Below the pieces are notes generated by a model. It was not told where the DNA came from. It did not search any database and saw only the letters and a program-made list of their open reading frames with translations. 64,000 nt of DNA, from the NCBI RefSeq assembly GCF_052119705.1, contig NZ_JBGQOP010000007.1, positions 1 through 64,000 on the forward strand. Direction: 5' to 3'. This document shows, piece after piece, positions 25,396 through 34,665 of this stretch; the stretch's first letter is position 1; each line of letters starts with the position of its first letter. The stretch is from Oceanimonas sp052119705 (lineage in GTDB: Bacteria; Pseudomonadota; Gammaproteobacteria; Enterobacterales; Aeromonadaceae). The translations under genes were made by a program, and so were the position numbers.

Positions 25396-26853
25396 TTGAC
25401 TGATTATATTTATACCGCTTTTGGTTGGTTGTTGTTTCTGGCTCATACCAGCTTAGTGCTGGGGGTGACCTTTAGGGTGGTGATGAAGCGCCGCCCCGTG
25501 GGAGTGTCTTTGGCTTGGCTGGCGCTAATTTATGCGATTCCTATTTTGGGCGTGGCCACTTACCTCTTATTTGGCGAAGTACGGCTGGGGCGCAAACGCG
25601 CCGCGCGGGCCAAAGCCATGTATAGGCCCTACGCCGATTGGATAAATGTGTTGGTCAGCCGTTTTCCCGGGCAATCGTTTGTGGTGAGCGAGCCGGCGCT
25701 GCCCATTTATGAGCTGGTGAAGGCGCGACTCAACATGCCGATGCTCAGCGGTAATGCCATGCACTTACTGGAAGAGCCGGCGCGCATACTGGGGGCGCTG
25801 CAAGACGACATTCGCACCGCTCAGAGCTCTTGTTATTTAGAATTTTATATCTGGCACCCAGGCGGGCGGGCAGACGATATCGCACAGGAATTAATGGCCG
25901 CCGCCGAGCGTGGCGTGGATTGTCGCTTATTGCTGGACTCGGTAGGCAGTGCCAATTTCTTTCGCAGCCCTTGGCCTAATAGGCTGCGCCAAGCCGGCGT
26001 TAAGGTAGTGGAAGTCTTGCCGGTGGGTGCTTTTAGGCTGTTGTTTGAACGCCAAGACTTGCGCATGCACCGCAAGCTAGTGGTGATCGACGATGATGTG
26101 GCCTACACAGGCTCCATGAACCTAGTGGATCCGAGCTGTTTTAAACAAGGTGCCGGCGTGGGGGAGTGGGTCGATATTATGCTGCGCATTCGCGGTCCCA
26201 TAGTGCCGATTTTTTGGTCGCTGTTTGTTTGGGACTGGGAAATGGAAACCGGAGAGCGTCTGCTGGAGCAACTCGAATATCACCCCATCAGCTGCCTAAA
26301 CAGCCAGCTTAAATTGCAGTTGCTGCCATCTGGTCCCTTTATGGGCGGCGATGCTATTCATCAAAGTTTGCTTACCGCCGTGTATCAGGCGCGCCGCCGC
26401 TTGGTGTTGATTACCCCCTACTTTGTACCCGACGATGCCTTAGTGGCGGCGTTGTGCTCGGCTTCAGATCGCGGCGTAGAAGTGCAACTCATCTTGCCGG
26501 CGAAAAACGACTCCCGCATGGTGAATTACGCCTGTAATGCGTTTTTTGAGGAGCTGCTGCGCTCCGATGTCGAAATCCATTTATATGGCGCCGGCTTATT
26601 ACACACCAAGTGTGTGTTAGTGGATCACCAGTTTGGCTTGGTGGGCACGGTGAACTTAGATAAGCGCAGCCTATGGCTGAATTTTGAAATGACGGTACTG
26701 GTCGATGATGGCCAAGCCATGGGCGAGCTGTTGCAATTGGCAGACGATTATCTGTCAGAAACCCGCAAGGTGTCTTGGCAGGAATGGCGCAATCGCCCGT
26801 TTCGCCAGCGGCTGCAAGAGAACCTCTTCTATCTGCTCAGTCCGTTGTTGTAG
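25396..26853 (+). CDS. cls: Cardiolipin synthase (ClsA type)
   Basis: A 485-residue phospholipase-D-family enzyme that joins two phosphatidylglycerols into cardiolipin. Two N-terminal membrane segments (about 5-25 and 37-58) are followed by two HKD motifs, HRKLVVID..GSMN and HTKCVLVD..GTVNLD. Length and N-terminus match E. coli ClsA (486). The start is TTG 25396 with AGGAG about 11 bases upstream. The long spacing and rare codon suggest modest translation. Confidence 0.93.
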   Translation: MTDYIYTAFGWLLFLAHTSLVLGVTFRVVMKRRPVGVSLAWLALIYAIPILGVATYLLFGEVRLGRKRAARAKAMYRPYADWINVLVSRFPGQSFVVSEPALPIYELVKARLNMPMLSGNAMHLLEEPARILGALQDDIRTAQSSCYLEFYIWHPGGRADDIAQELMAAAERGVDCRLLLDSVGSANFFRSPWPNRLRQAGVKVVEVLPVGAFRLLFERQDLRMHRKLVVIDDDVAYTGSMNLVDPSCFKQGAGVGEWVDIMLRIRGPIVPIFWSLFVWDWEMETGERLLEQLEYHPISCLNSQLKLQLLPSGPFMGGDAIHQSLLTAVYQARRRLVLITPYFVPDDALVAALCSASDRGVEVQLILPAKNDSRMVNYACNAFFEELLRSDVEIHLYGAGLLHTKCVLVDHQFGLVGTVNLDKRSLWLNFEMTVLVDDGQAMGELLQLADDYLSETRKVSWQEWRNRPFRQRLQENLFYLLSPLL

Positions 26854-26861
26854 TAGCTGGA

Positions 26862-26953
26862 AGCTTGAAGCTGGAAGAAAAAATACCGAGCCTGCATTAG
26901 GCTCGGTATTTTTTTGGTGTATTAATTTCTAGTTTCTAGTTTCTAGCTTTCAG
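26862..26953. repeat. Family E repeat arms around the cls/alaA terminator
   Basis: AGCTTGAAGCTGGAAGAAAAA on the left faces a TTTCTAG array ending AGCTTTCAGCT on the right. The terminator hairpin lies between them. The same arrangement occurs at 56580-56733 after purB. AGCTTTCAG-like strings also occur near 58141-58170. Confidence 0.7.
26877..26917. terminator. Bidirectional terminator between cls and alaA
   Basis: AAATACCGAGCCT and AGGCTCGGTATTT form a 13-bp stem around a 5-base loop, with A and T tracts on both sides. It serves the convergent cls and alaA genes. Confidence 0.92.
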
Positions 26954-28168
26954 CTATTGCCGGTAATGCTTCAAGAAACGCGCCAAGCGACCGATGGCGT
27001 CTTCGAGCTCTTCGACTCTTGGCAGCGTCACGATGCGAATATGATCCGGCGTGGCCCAGTTAAAGCCGGTGCCTTGTACGACTAACATTTTTTCTTGCAG
27101 CAGTAAGTCATGCACCATCTTTTGGTCATCCTTGATCGGATACACCTTAGGGTCGAGACGCGGAAACATATAAATTGCGCCTTTAGGCTTCACACAAGAC
27201 ACGCCCGGAATATCATTCAGTAATTGCCAAGCCAGATCCCGCTGCTGGCGCAAACGACCACCGGGTAATACTAATTCATTGATGCTCTGGTAGCCGCCTA
27301 ATGCCGCCTGAATAGAATGCTGCATCGGCACGTTGGCGCACAATCGCATCGAGGACAGCATTTCTAAGCCTTCGATATAGCCTTTTGCCTGATGCTTAGG
27401 GCCGCTGATCAACATCCAACCTTGGCGAAAGCCGGCGGCGCGATAGCTTTTTGACAGACCATTAAAGGTGGCGATTAGTACATCGTCACACAAGGTGCAC
27501 ACCGAATGGTGAGCCACATCGTCATACAAAATTTTGTCGTAAATTTCGTCGGCAAAAATAATCAGCTTGTTCTGGCGAGCAATTTCCACCACTTCCAATA
27601 AAAACTCGCTGCCATACACGGCACCGGTCGGGTTATTGGGATTGATCAGCACTATACCTTTGGTGCGTGGCGTGATCTTGGCGCGAATATCGTCTAAATC
27701 TGGGTACCAGTCAGCCTGCTCATCACAGATGTAATGCACGGCTTTACCGCCAGACAAGTTTACGGCGGCGGTCCACAGCGGATAATCCGGTGAGGGCACT
27801 AAGATTTCATCGCCATTATTGAGCAGCGCCTGCATGGCCATCACGATCAACTCAGACACGCCGTTGCCGATATAGACATCTTCTAGATCGACGGTGCGCA
27901 GCCCTTTCTGCTGATAGTACTGCATGATGGCTTTGCGGGCTGAAAACAAGCCCTTAGACTCACAGTAACCTTGGCTGGTAGGCAGGTTCACGATCACGTC
28001 TTTTAATAGCTCTTCTGGCGCATCAAAGCCAAAAGTAGCTGGGTTGCCGATATTGAGCTTTAAGATGCGATGGCCTTCATCTTCTAAGCGACGGGCTTCT
28101 TTATGTACAGGTCCTCGAATGTCATAGCAAACGTTGTCGAGCTTGTGGGATTTATCTACGGAATACAT
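26954..28168 (-). CDS. alaA: Glutamate-pyruvate aminotransferase AlaA
   Basis: A 404-residue class I PLP aminotransferase that makes L-alanine from pyruvate and glutamate. The PLP lysine is in FNGLSKSYRAAGFR. Other family marks are LNIGNPATFGFDAPEE, PSPDYPLW, NPNNPTGAVY and FADEIYDKI. The length is within one residue of E. coli AlaA. It ends at the shared terminator with cls. The 281-base upstream spacer carries a Family C inverted pair. Confidence 0.94.
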   Translation of the reverse strand: MYSVDKSHKLDNVCYDIRGPVHKEARRLEDEGHRILKLNIGNPATFGFDAPEELLKDVIVNLPTSQGYCESKGLFSARKAIMQYYQQKGLRTVDLEDVYIGNGVSELIVMAMQALLNNGDEILVPSPDYPLWTAAVNLSGGKAVHYICDEQADWYPDLDDIRAKITPRTKGIVLINPNNPTGAVYGSEFLLEVVEIARQNKLIIFADEIYDKILYDDVAHHSVCTLCDDVLIATFNGLSKSYRAAGFRQGWMLISGPKHQAKGYIEGLEMLSSMRLCANVPMQHSIQAALGGYQSINELVLPGGRLRQQRDLAWQLLNDIPGVSCVKPKGAIYMFPRLDPKVYPIKDDQKMVHDLLLQEKMLVVQGTGFNWATPDHIRIVTLPRVEELEDAIGRLARFLKHYRQ

Positions 28169-28350
28169 AAAAGTTCATGGCCTCAAATAGGCACCAGCTT
28201 AGTTGTGACCTGAGCTTTTTTCATGCCACTGCTTTTAAGGTCAGTCGCTCAATCAAAAGTTGGGATTCAGGGCTGGTTAATAAGGTTAAAAATATGAACC
28301 CATGATGGGACTTTGTTGCCAAGATGAAAAGGGGGGAGAGAAATTAAAGT

Positions 28351-28443
28351 GCTGGTGAAGGGTAAAGAGTGAAGGGAACAAGCTAAACGCAAGTGATGGG
28401 TGAAGGGGACTGTACCGTCCACTTCACCCCATACTCTTCAACT
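28351..28443. repeat. Family C inverted pair between grxA and alaA
   Basis: GGTGAAGGGTAAAGAGTGAAGG (28354-28375) can pair imperfectly with CACTTCACCCCATACTCTTCAAC (28420-28442). A second GGGTGAAGGGGAC (28398-28410) lies between. It resembles the arms found after iscX, rluF and yeaQ. Confidence 0.6.
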
Positions 28444-28449
28444 TTAGGC

Positions 28450-28713
28450 TTAGGCAAACAAACCTAAGTGGGCTTTGGCGTGGGCTTCAAATTCGGTAAA
28501 GCCACCAATGTGTGCTTGGTCGAGGAAGATTTGTGGCACGGTTTCTACCGGCTTACCCACGGTTTTTTCTAAGTCTTCTTTAGAGATGCCTTCTTCATGA
28601 ATATCGATATAGCGAAACTCGAAGTCATCACGCTCTGCGCTTAACTTCTCGGCGAGATCTTTCGCCCGCACACAGTAAGGACAACCGGGACGACCAAAAA
28701 TTACTGCAAACAT
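28450..28713 (-). CDS. grxA: Glutaredoxin 1 (GrxA)
   Basis: An 87-residue dithiol glutaredoxin with the CPYC active site at C11-C14. It reduces ribonucleotide reductase and protein-glutathione disulfides with glutathione. The sequence is very close to E. coli Grx1 (FGRPGCPYCVRAKDLAEKLS, KPVETVPQIF, HIGGFTEF). AGGAGACAAAT precedes the start on the minus strand. It is a single gene. Confidence 0.96.
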   Translation of the reverse strand: MFAVIFGRPGCPYCVRAKDLAEKLSAERDDFEFRYIDIHEEGISKEDLEKTVGKPVETVPQIFLDQAHIGGFTEFEAHAKAHLGLFA

Positions 28714-28819
28714 ATTTGTCTCCTAAGACGTATTAATTAAGCTAGAGCCAGTATAACGTGACCGCTCGCTTAAGATAAATCGTTAAATTATTGCTAATTG
28801 ATAGGTTTTTTCTATGCCA

Positions 28820-30262
28820 TTATTTAATGACGCCTTGATGAACCGCTGAGCTTAACCAATCACGCTCGAAGCGTCGCGCCGGCCATTCGCCAATCCCTGC
28901 TGCTATGTCTTTTTCATGTTGCGGGCTAATCGACAAGGCATTTTGCAACAGCACAAATACTTTTTGCTGGCCGTTATCTGCATCTAAAAAGCCCGCCAAG
29001 TTTTGTACGTGGGCTATGGTGCCGGTTTTGGCCTGAATTTTGCCCTTTAGGCTAGGGTCTTGCACGCTCTTGCGATACAAAAGGGTGCCGCTTTCGCCGC
29101 TCACAGGTAGCAAGTCCTTCAACCACTGGGCGCGCGGTTCATTGGCGATCACCAACAATACGGCGAGCAAGTCTTGGGCGCGCAATAAGTTATGGGCCGA
29201 CAATCCGGAGCCGTCCGCCAGCCAGCTGGGGCCTAAGTTGAGATTGGCTTCTTTTAACAGTATTTCGCGCACCGCTTGAGTACCGTTGGCAAAGCTGCCT
29301 GCTTGCTGAAAATGCTCGGCGCCTAAGGTGCGCAACAAACTATCTGCATACAGGTTATCGGATTGCTCCAAGATGACGCGGGTAAGCTCTGTTAAAGGGG
29401 GCGATTGATGACTGGCCAGTGGCTGCCAATCCTGTTCGGCTAAGTGAATGCGGCTGTCCTTAATGGTGCCAGAAAGGCGAATACCCGCTTGCCCCAGCGC
29501 CCAACGGCTTAAATCTTGGCCCCAAGCGCTCACATCTTGAATGGCAAAGCGCAGTGGCCACGGCTCTTTACGGGGGCCAATACAGCCCAACAGGCGATAT
29601 TGGTTAGGCGGCGTCATTTCTACGTCTAACGAGCAAAAACTGCGTTTCTGCTCGGTACTGTTCACCACTTCCACCTCGGCACTGACCTTAACCGGCTGAT
29701 GGGCGGGCACAGTGGCGCGCGCCGCTTGGCCAGCATTGGCATACAAGGCACCTTGCACGCAGTTGCGGTCTAAAATGAGAGCCGAGACAGGTGCGGTATA
29801 ACACAGGCTTAAATCATTCCACGACCCGCCATTGCCGCGGTCATAACCGCTAAAGCGAGCTTGGTTGAGCAATAGATTACCGCTAATGTGGGTGACGCCG
29901 CTGCGCTTAAGTAGGTCACGCAACTGCTCGCGCTTGAGTGTAGGGTCACCGACGAAGTCGACCAGTAAATCTCCTACAAGATGGCCCTCGTTAAGTTGCC
30001 CGCGATAATAGACTTGCGTTTGATAGCGCCAATCTGGGCCTAATGCCAAGGCGCCCGCTAAGGTAGTCACTAACTTTTGCGTAGAAGCGGGTTTTAATAA
30101 CAGCTCACCGTTGTGGCTGGCTTCAATGTTTCCAGTTTTAGCATCGGCCAAAATCCACGCCACTTGAGCGTTATCCGGTGCGGGGGAAAGTGCGGCTTGA
30201 GCCATGTGTGCAGTACCTAGGCCAAGCAGTAAGGCCGTGAGGCCGACAATAGTTGAACGCAT
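28820..30262 (-). CDS. dacB: D-alanyl-D-alanine carboxypeptidase/endopeptidase DacB (PBP4)
   Basis: A 480-residue periplasmic penicillin-binding protein that trims and cleaves peptidoglycan cross-links. The signal peptide spans about 1-23 (AHMAQA). Catalytic motifs are S60-TQK, S301-DN and K412-TG (AKTGTIAHV). The large insertion between the first two motifs is usual for PBP4. It is separated from the upstream radD by 92 bases that hold repeated CACGCCT copies. Confidence 0.95.
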   Translation of the reverse strand: MRSTIVGLTALLLGLGTAHMAQAALSPAPDNAQVAWILADAKTGNIEASHNGELLLKPASTQKLVTTLAGALALGPDWRYQTQVYYRGQLNEGHLVGDLLVDFVGDPTLKREQLRDLLKRSGVTHISGNLLLNQARFSGYDRGNGGSWNDLSLCYTAPVSALILDRNCVQGALYANAGQAARATVPAHQPVKVSAEVEVVNSTEQKRSFCSLDVEMTPPNQYRLLGCIGPRKEPWPLRFAIQDVSAWGQDLSRWALGQAGIRLSGTIKDSRIHLAEQDWQPLASHQSPPLTELTRVILEQSDNLYADSLLRTLGAEHFQQAGSFANGTQAVREILLKEANLNLGPSWLADGSGLSAHNLLRAQDLLAVLLVIANEPRAQWLKDLLPVSGESGTLLYRKSVQDPSLKGKIQAKTGTIAHVQNLAGFLDADNGQQKVFVLLQNALSISPQHEKDIAAGIGEWPARRFERDWLSSAVHQGVIK

Positions 30263-30354
30263 TAATGTCTCTTCGTAACGGTAGTAAAAATGATGGAAAG
30301 TTAGGTTGAGCTTACTTTTATCAGACTAATAATTTCACGCCTCACGCCTCACGG

Positions 30355-32109
30355 CTAAGACAAAGCATTCGCCAGCCGAAACCGGCCTTGATAATCAAAC
30401 AGGGTTTCTTTGATGCGCCAGCCTTGTTTGTGTTTACGGGCAATCACGAAATCGGGATGACGAAATTTTTCGGACAATGCCAGTACGTCGGCTAGGTTAT
30501 TAAACTCAGGCTCAAGGCTGGGGGCGGGCCAATGAGGGCGCACAAACTCCAGAAAAAAACGGCCGGTCTTGCCCTTAGCGTCAAAAGCATACCATTGCGT
30601 CAGCTCGGTGCCATCTTCATCGTAATAGGTGACTTTGAGGGCGGGGCCAAATTTGCCGCTCCCTTCGCTCATGCTCATGCCGGCACAGCGCAAGATAAGC
30701 GCATCTTTTAGCGCCAGCGCTTCTTTTAATTTCTTATCCGGATCCACTAATACGCAGCCACAGTCGTGGCATTGGCGGGCGGCTATGTCATTTTCCGCCA
30801 AACATTGCGGGCACGACTTAAAGCGAAACCGATAACCGCAGGGCTCGCCTAATTCTTCTGGCTCATCCTCTAACGTGAATAGACCCTGACAGCGGCGGCC
30901 AAAATGTTCCAGCACCTTGCCTTGCTCATCAACCTTACCCCAAAAAATATTGGCAAACCCACAAGCCGGGCACGGCACCTGCACCTGCGTCGTATCTGGG
31001 TTGGGTCTGGGATCGCCCACATCTGGGGCGAAAATATCCATATTATTACCCGCGTAATCCAGCACTAAGCAGTCGGTTTTATCCGGGCTTAAGCGCAAGC
31101 CTCGGCCAATAATTTGCTGATACAGCGCCACGGATTGGGTGGGGCGCAGCAGGGCTATCACATCCACGTGGGGCGCATCGAAGCCGGTGGTCAGCACAGA
31201 GACGTTTACCAAAAACTTCAGCTCACGGGCCTTAAAGCGGCGAATAATGTCATCGCGCATGGGGCCTGGCGTATCGCCGGTAATGAGTGCGGTTTGCTCA
31301 GGCGGTAACAGGCTTGCCACTTCGGCGGCGTGGCGCACCGTGCTGGCAAACACCATGACGCCCACGCGATCGACCGCATAATCTTGAATTTGTTGCACTA
31401 TATGCGGCGTGACTCTGGGTTGGCGCGCCAGCTCTTTTTCTAGAGCTTGTTCGGTGAATAAACCCAGCTCATAGAGCCTTGAAAAATCATAATGCACTAC
31501 CGGGGCATCTATGATGTCGGGTGGGCAAAGATAACCTTGTTTTATCATTAGCCGCAGCGGCAGCTCAAACAAACAATGCTTAAAAAAGCGCGGCTTACGG
31601 CTGCGTACGAAGCCATGATAATGGGTTTGATAAATCCAACCCAAGCCTAAGCGATAGGGCGTAGCCGTAAGGCCCAGTATCTTGAGTTTAGGATTGGACT
31701 CACGCAGGTGATTGACCACCTGCAGGTATTGGCTGTCGTCGTCATCGGAAACTCTATGGCATTCATCGATAATCACTAAGCTAAATTGGCTAAAGGCGTT
31801 CAAGTTGCGCGCCACCGATTGCACAGAGCCAAACACCACCTGAGTGTGGGCCTCTTTTTTACCCAAGCCCGCCGAAAATATGGCCGCAGCTTGGCCGTAG
31901 CTTTGGTACTTAGCGTGGTTTTGCTCCACCAGCTCTTTCACGTGTGCCAAGACCAACACCCGACCGCGCGCCAAGCGCGCTAACTCGGCGATCACCAAGC
32001 TCTTGCCCGCACCCGTGGGCAGCACTAATACGGCGGGTTCATCATAACGACGGAAATAGGTGAGCGTGCGCTCCACCGCCTCTTGTTGATAAGGGCGCAG
32101 GGTAAACAT
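30355..32109 (-). CDS. radD: DNA repair helicase-like protein RadD (YejH)
   Basis: A 584-residue superfamily 2 ATPase that supports recombination and double-strand break repair. Walker A is PTGAGKS at 31-37, the DEAH-type box reads DECH, and motif III is LTATPYR. Motif VI reads QIIGRGLRL. A C-terminal zinc-binding region has CPACGFANIFWG and CPQCLAENDIAARQCHDCGC. The length agrees with E. coli RadD (586). It is divergent from fabV. Confidence 0.94.
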   Translation of the reverse strand: MFTLRPYQQEAVERTLTYFRRYDEPAVLVLPTGAGKSLVIAELARLARGRVLVLAHVKELVEQNHAKYQSYGQAAAIFSAGLGKKEAHTQVVFGSVQSVARNLNAFSQFSLVIIDECHRVSDDDDSQYLQVVNHLRESNPKLKILGLTATPYRLGLGWIYQTHYHGFVRSRKPRFFKHCLFELPLRLMIKQGYLCPPDIIDAPVVHYDFSRLYELGLFTEQALEKELARQPRVTPHIVQQIQDYAVDRVGVMVFASTVRHAAEVASLLPPEQTALITGDTPGPMRDDIIRRFKARELKFLVNVSVLTTGFDAPHVDVIALLRPTQSVALYQQIIGRGLRLSPDKTDCLVLDYAGNNMDIFAPDVGDPRPNPDTTQVQVPCPACGFANIFWGKVDEQGKVLEHFGRRCQGLFTLEDEPEELGEPCGYRFRFKSCPQCLAENDIAARQCHDCGCVLVDPDKKLKEALALKDALILRCAGMSMSEGSGKFGPALKVTYYDEDGTELTQWYAFDAKGKTGRFFLEFVRPHWPAPSLEPEFNNLADVLALSEKFRHPDFVIARKHKQGWRIKETLFDYQGRFRLANALS

Positions 32110-32181
32110 TAATTAACATCAGTGGTAAGCAAACAGGGCGACAGTGTGCGCAGATACGGCCAAAAAATCAAAGGTGAAAGC

Positions 32182-32287
32182 AGCGCCCGGCGCCCTGCAC
32201 CCAACGCCGAGCTAACAAGCAAACCCCGTTTTTGTCGGTTTTGTGTTCATCTTGAGCTGGGTGCTTGGTGCCGGGCGCTCGGCGCTA
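32182..32287. repeat. Family D inverted pair between radD and fabV
   Basis: A GC-rich arm starting AGCGCCCGGCGCCCTGCACC (32182) pairs with the arm AGCTGGGTGCTTGGTGCCGG.. (32255-32287). The loop is about 41 bases. Related units sit at 33640-33692, 41863-41931 and 42797-42893. Confidence 0.75.
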
Positions 32288-32377
32288 TGTGTTTCCCGCT
32301 CACTTTTGCTTTAGAATAAGGTATCTTTAGCATCTATCTAATAACTCTTTCTAAGAGCAACCGAGGCACATAACGGC

Positions 32378-33577
32378 ATGATTATTAAACCCAAGGTTCG
32401 TGGCTTTATCTGTACTACTACTCATCCAGTTGGATGTGCGGCAAACGTAGCCGAGCAAATTGCTTACGTAAAAGCGAAAGGCCAATTGGCCAATGGTCCC
32501 AAAAAAGTATTGGTGATCGGTGCCTCTACCGGTTACGGCTTGGCTTCACGCATTAATGCGGCCTTTGGCAGCCACGCGGCTACTATCGGTGTGTTCTTTG
32601 AAAAGGGGGCTACCGAGAAAAAAACCGCTTCTGCGGGTTGGTACAACTCCGCCGCCTTCGATAAAGCAGCCAAAGCTGAAGGTTTGTATTCCAAAAGCAT
32701 CAACGGCGATGCCTTCTCTAATGCGTGTCGCGAGCAAGTGATTGAGCTTATCAAGCAAGACTTGGGGCAAATCGACTTGGTCGTCTATTCGCTGGCCTCA
32801 CCGGTACGCAAAATGCCCGACTCAGGTGAAGTCGTGCGCTCGGCTCTAAAGCCGATTGGCGAGGTGTATAAGTCGACCGCGCTCGACACTAATAAAGATG
32901 TACTGATTGAAGCAGAAGTTGAGCCTGCTAATGAGCAAGAGATTGCCGACACCATTCAGGTGATGGGTGGCCAAGATTGGGAATTGTGGATGAATGCCCT
33001 GGCGGATGCCGGTGTATTGGCGGACGGCGCTAAGTCGGTGGCTTACTCTTACATCGGCACCAGCTTAACCTGGCCAATTTACTGGCACGGTACTTTGGGC
33101 AAGGCGAAGGAAGACTTAGATCGTGCAGCCCACGCCATCGATGCCAAGCTCAAAGCCCACGGCGGCAATGCCCACGTGGCCGTGCTGAAGTCTGTGGTAA
33201 CACAGGCGTCGGCTGCTATTCCGGTGATGCCTTTGTATATCTCAATGGCCTTTAAGGTGATGAAAGAGCAGGGCATTCACGAAGGGTGCATCGAGCAAAT
33301 TCAGCGCTTATTTGAAACCCAATTATACGGCCAGCTGCCAGCGCAAGTAGATGAAGAAAATCGTCTGCGTTTAGACGACTGGGAGCTGCGTGATGCGGTA
33401 CAAGATGCTTGTCGCGATATCTGGTCTCAAGTTAAAGACGACAACATTTATCAGTTAACCGATTACCAAGGCTACAAAGATGAATTTTTGCGTCTGTTTG
33501 GCTTTGGGTTAGAGGGTGTTGATTACGAAGCCGACGTAGACCCACAAGTGAAATTTGAAGTGATTGAATTGGCGTAA
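32378..33577 (+). CDS. fabV: Enoyl-ACP reductase FabV
   Basis: A 399-residue NADH-dependent enoyl-ACP reductase of the FabV class, which completes each round of fatty acid elongation. The N-terminal MIIKPKVRGFICTTTHPVGC, the GASTGYGLASRI cofactor loop and the catalytic Y235-x8-K244 pair (YWHGTLGKAK) are all present. FabV enzymes are known to resist triclosan far better than FabI. No fabI is in this window. CCGAGG precedes the start. A terminator follows. Confidence 0.96.
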   Translation: MIIKPKVRGFICTTTHPVGCAANVAEQIAYVKAKGQLANGPKKVLVIGASTGYGLASRINAAFGSHAATIGVFFEKGATEKKTASAGWYNSAAFDKAAKAEGLYSKSINGDAFSNACREQVIELIKQDLGQIDLVVYSLASPVRKMPDSGEVVRSALKPIGEVYKSTALDTNKDVLIEAEVEPANEQEIADTIQVMGGQDWELWMNALADAGVLADGAKSVAYSYIGTSLTWPIYWHGTLGKAKEDLDRAAHAIDAKLKAHGGNAHVAVLKSVVTQASAAIPVMPLYISMAFKVMKEQGIHEGCIEQIQRLFETQLYGQLPAQVDEENRLRLDDWELRDAVQDACRDIWSQVKDDNIYQLTDYQGYKDEFLRLFGFGLEGVDYEADVDPQVKFEVIELA

Positions 33578-33599
33578 ACGCCAGTTAACTCATAGCAAT

Positions 33600-33634
33600 A
33601 AAAAGCCCAGTCGTGAATGCGACTGGGCTTTTGT
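33600..33634 (+). terminator. Terminator of fabV
   Basis: AAAAGCCCAGTCG and CGACTGGGCTTTT form a 13-bp stem around a 6-base loop. The symmetric A/T flanks could also stop transcription from the convergent diguanylate cyclase gene. Confidence 0.92.
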
Positions 33635-33639
33635 GTTTG

Positions 33640-33692
33640 GTGCTGGGCTTTTGTGTTAGCTTGACGCTGGGTGCTCGGCGCTCGGCGCTGCA
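33640..33692. repeat. Family D unit overlapping the 3' end of the diguanylate cyclase gene
   Basis: GGTGCTGGGC..GCTGGGTGCTCGGCGCTCGGCGCTGCA is a Family D unit. It contains the stop codon and encodes about the last dozen residues of the convergent GGDEF gene. Confidence 0.7.
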
Positions 33693-34648
33693 TTTTCAGC
33701 ACGCATCACTTGGTTGCGGCCTGCGTGCTTGGCTGCGTATAAGGCGGCGTCCGCTTGGCGTAACCATTTTTGGCTGCTGGGAGTTTGCTTACACAAAGCT
33801 GCCACGCCTAAACTAATGGTGTAGCTCAAGTTTTTATCGTGGCTGCTGATGCTCGCCTCGGCTATGGTTTGGCGCAAGCGCTCGGCAATCACGCAGGCGC
33901 CCTCTAGATTCGTTTCTGGCAAGATAATGGCAAATTCTTCGCCACCATAGCGGCCTAAATAATCTGTATTACGCAGGCAGGCGCGCATGGCGTCGGCGAG
34001 GTGGCGAATAACATCATCGCCCACCTGATGACCGTATTGATCGTTAACCCGCTTAAAGTTATCTATATCGAGTATGATCAGCGAGCAATCGTGACCGTAG
34101 CGGCGAAAGCGCTCAAATTCACTGTTAAGGGCTTCTTCCCACGCGCCACGATTCAGTAAGTTAGTTAAGTTGTCCGTTTTACTTAAACGGTCCAGCTTGG
34201 CGTTGACTTGCTCTAGCTCCATGCGGCTACTGGCCACGTCAGTGACATCGTATACCATCAAACAGACGCGTTTTATGCTGCCATCTGGCTCGACCAAGGG
34301 GCTAATCGTCACGTTTTGATACATGTAGGGCGAGGTGCCGGTAATGGGTCTACTGCTGCCAAAACGAAATAAATAAGGGCGTAATTCCCACGACGTAAAA
34401 GCGCGAGTATTGAGCGTGACCACAGTATCAATTTTGCGTTTTAGCCAAGCTGTGGGTAATTCTGGGAATAAAGAAAAAATATTTTGTTCTCGCACCGCCG
34501 TTGAGGTGAGTCCGCTGTGGTTTTCCATAAAGCCATTCCACAGCTGTACATTAAACTCTAAATCTAATACCACTAGGCCGATTTCCACTGACTCGAGCAT
34601 ATCAAACAGAAAATGAAATTCATGGGCATCCTGTATTGCGAGGGACAT
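33656..34648 (-). CDS. PAS-GGDEF diguanylate cyclase
   Basis: A 330-residue soluble protein. An N-terminal PAS-like sensor domain (about 10-140, VEIGLVVLDLEFNVQLWNGF) is followed by a helical linker and a GGDEF domain. The active site GGEEF at 235-239 and the inhibitory I-site R226-NTD are intact. It should therefore make cyclic di-GMP and be feedback-inhibited. No signal peptide or membrane segment is seen. It starts 17 bases after the REC-CheC gene, so they form an operon. The C-terminal tail (ENAAPSAEHPASS) is encoded by a dispersed GC-rich repeat and is probably a recent addition. Confidence 0.9.
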   Translation of the reverse strand: MSLAIQDAHEFHFLFDMLESVEIGLVVLDLEFNVQLWNGFMENHSGLTSTAVREQNIFSLFPELPTAWLKRKIDTVVTLNTRAFTSWELRPYLFRFGSSRPITGTSPYMYQNVTISPLVEPDGSIKRVCLMVYDVTDVASSRMELEQVNAKLDRLSKTDNLTNLLNRGAWEEALNSEFERFRRYGHDCSLIILDIDNFKRVNDQYGHQVGDDVIRHLADAMRACLRNTDYLGRYGGEEFAIILPETNLEGACVIAERLRQTIAEASISSHDKNLSYTISLGVAALCKQTPSSQKWLRQADAALYAAKHAGRNQVMRAENAAPSAEHPASS

Positions 34649-34665
34649 GGTTTACTCCATCAGGC

